A stretch of DNA of 64,000 nt, from contig OZ218961.1 in the NCBI GenBank assembly GCA_965112735.1, positions 868,001-932,000 on the forward strand, written 5' to 3'. A program made the translations under genes and the position numbers. The notes beneath the pieces are model-generated. The model saw only the letters and a list, made by a program, of their open reading frames with translations. It had not been told where the DNA came from and made no database searches. Shown here piece by piece: positions 63,650-64,000 of the stretch (the stretch's first letter is position 1; every line of letters starts with the position of its first letter). Source of the stretch: Phaeosaccion multiseriatum (lineage: Eukaryota > Ochrophyta, other classes).

Positions 63650-64000
63650 GTGAGTGAGGCAGGGCCGGGAAGGAGGCAGGGAGGGAGGGGAAAGAGAGAG
63701 CATAGGTAGGCGACGGAACCGCCAAAGAGTAGAGCAGAACAGAGCAGATCACCCTTTCTTTCAGTTTCAATTCCAGCTTGTAATACGTACCAGTCACGGC
63801 ACGCTCCTGACGACTGAGCTCGCGCCGAGCGCATGCACTCACCTGTGCTCGTCGTCGCTTGCCTGTCTTGTCTTGTTGGTAGCAGAGGGCTCCTCTCATC
63901 TGGAGCTGCCACTGCTGACTCGACTTGTGCTGCATTAATCCCCGCCCCCCCCCCCCCTCTCTCCGCTCTCTCTCTCTCTCTCTGTGCCTACCCCCCCCTC
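63650..64000 (+). other. Photolyase intron 2, continuing past the window
   Basis: Begins with a canonical donor and ends the window in poly-C and (CT)n, as expected shortly before an acceptor in this genome. No other feature seen. Confidence 0.6.

Overview
This window is nuclear DNA of a eukaryote, most likely a photosynthetic stramenopile (ochrophyte alga) with a red-type secondary plastid. The evidence is two nuclear proteins that begin with a signal peptide followed by a Phe-centred transit motif (SASAFAP in the desaturase at 59418-62625, CEAFMLPP in the protein at 42886-46336), spliceosomal introns throughout, and the FNIP, ankyrin and PPR families typical of such genomes. The species cannot be fixed from this sequence; a eustigmatophyte-like alga would fit. 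Exon joins given below keep reading frame and use GT-AG sites, except two GC-AG introns.

Layout. 1-1932 (+): 3' part of an SGF29-like tandem-Tudor protein. 3370-6319 (+): uridine phosphorylase-family enzyme swollen by low-complexity inserts. 6545-12127 (-): two tandem PPR-SMR paralogs with a tandem-WW gene between them; the second paralog has lost its Smr domain through a nonsense codon. 12797-20499 (-): ten-exon gene for a protein of about 1580 residues with basic, IQ-like helices and huge Gly/Ala/Ser tracts. 20713-22446 (+): protein with a repeated YGYGxPxWSP motif, family not recognised. 23367-24959 (-): ankyrin protein with two apparent frameshifts. 25358-29518 (+): SNF5/SMARCB1 homolog with a Gln-rich tail. 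29519-31013: remnants of an F-box-like/ankyrin family. 31471-32880 (+): FNIP-repeat protein. 33028-33109: tRNA-Leu(CAA)-like sequence. 34129-42509 (-): complete 14-exon eIF3a. 42886-46336 (+): plastid-targeted protein of unknown function. 47129-48169 (-) and 53304-54305 (+): two intact F-box-like/ankyrin paralogs facing away from each other, with a repeat element and nested satellites between them. 54985-56142 (-): GH17 beta-1,3-glucanase. 56431-57732 (+): AlkB homolog 1. 59418-62625 (-): plastid-targeted front-end fatty acid desaturase. 63304 to past the end (+): class II CPD photolyase.

The genes are mostly housekeeping: chromatin (SGF29, SNF5), translation (eIF3a), organelle RNA (PPR), lipid and glucan metabolism, DNA or RNA repair. 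They do not form one pathway. What is unusual is the repeat load. Nearly every intron is filled with microsatellite, several conserved enzymes carry trinucleotide-repeat inserts, and the paralog families show decay in progress (nonsense codon, 71-bp tandem duplication, 1-nt shifts, orphan 3' ends).

The most novel-looking feature is at 48267-52929. A 583-bp unit is followed directly by a second copy whose two ends are preserved but whose centre is a 3.5-kb satellite-rich block, in which a 14-bp minisatellite interrupts an 87-bp array that stays largely open on the minus strand.
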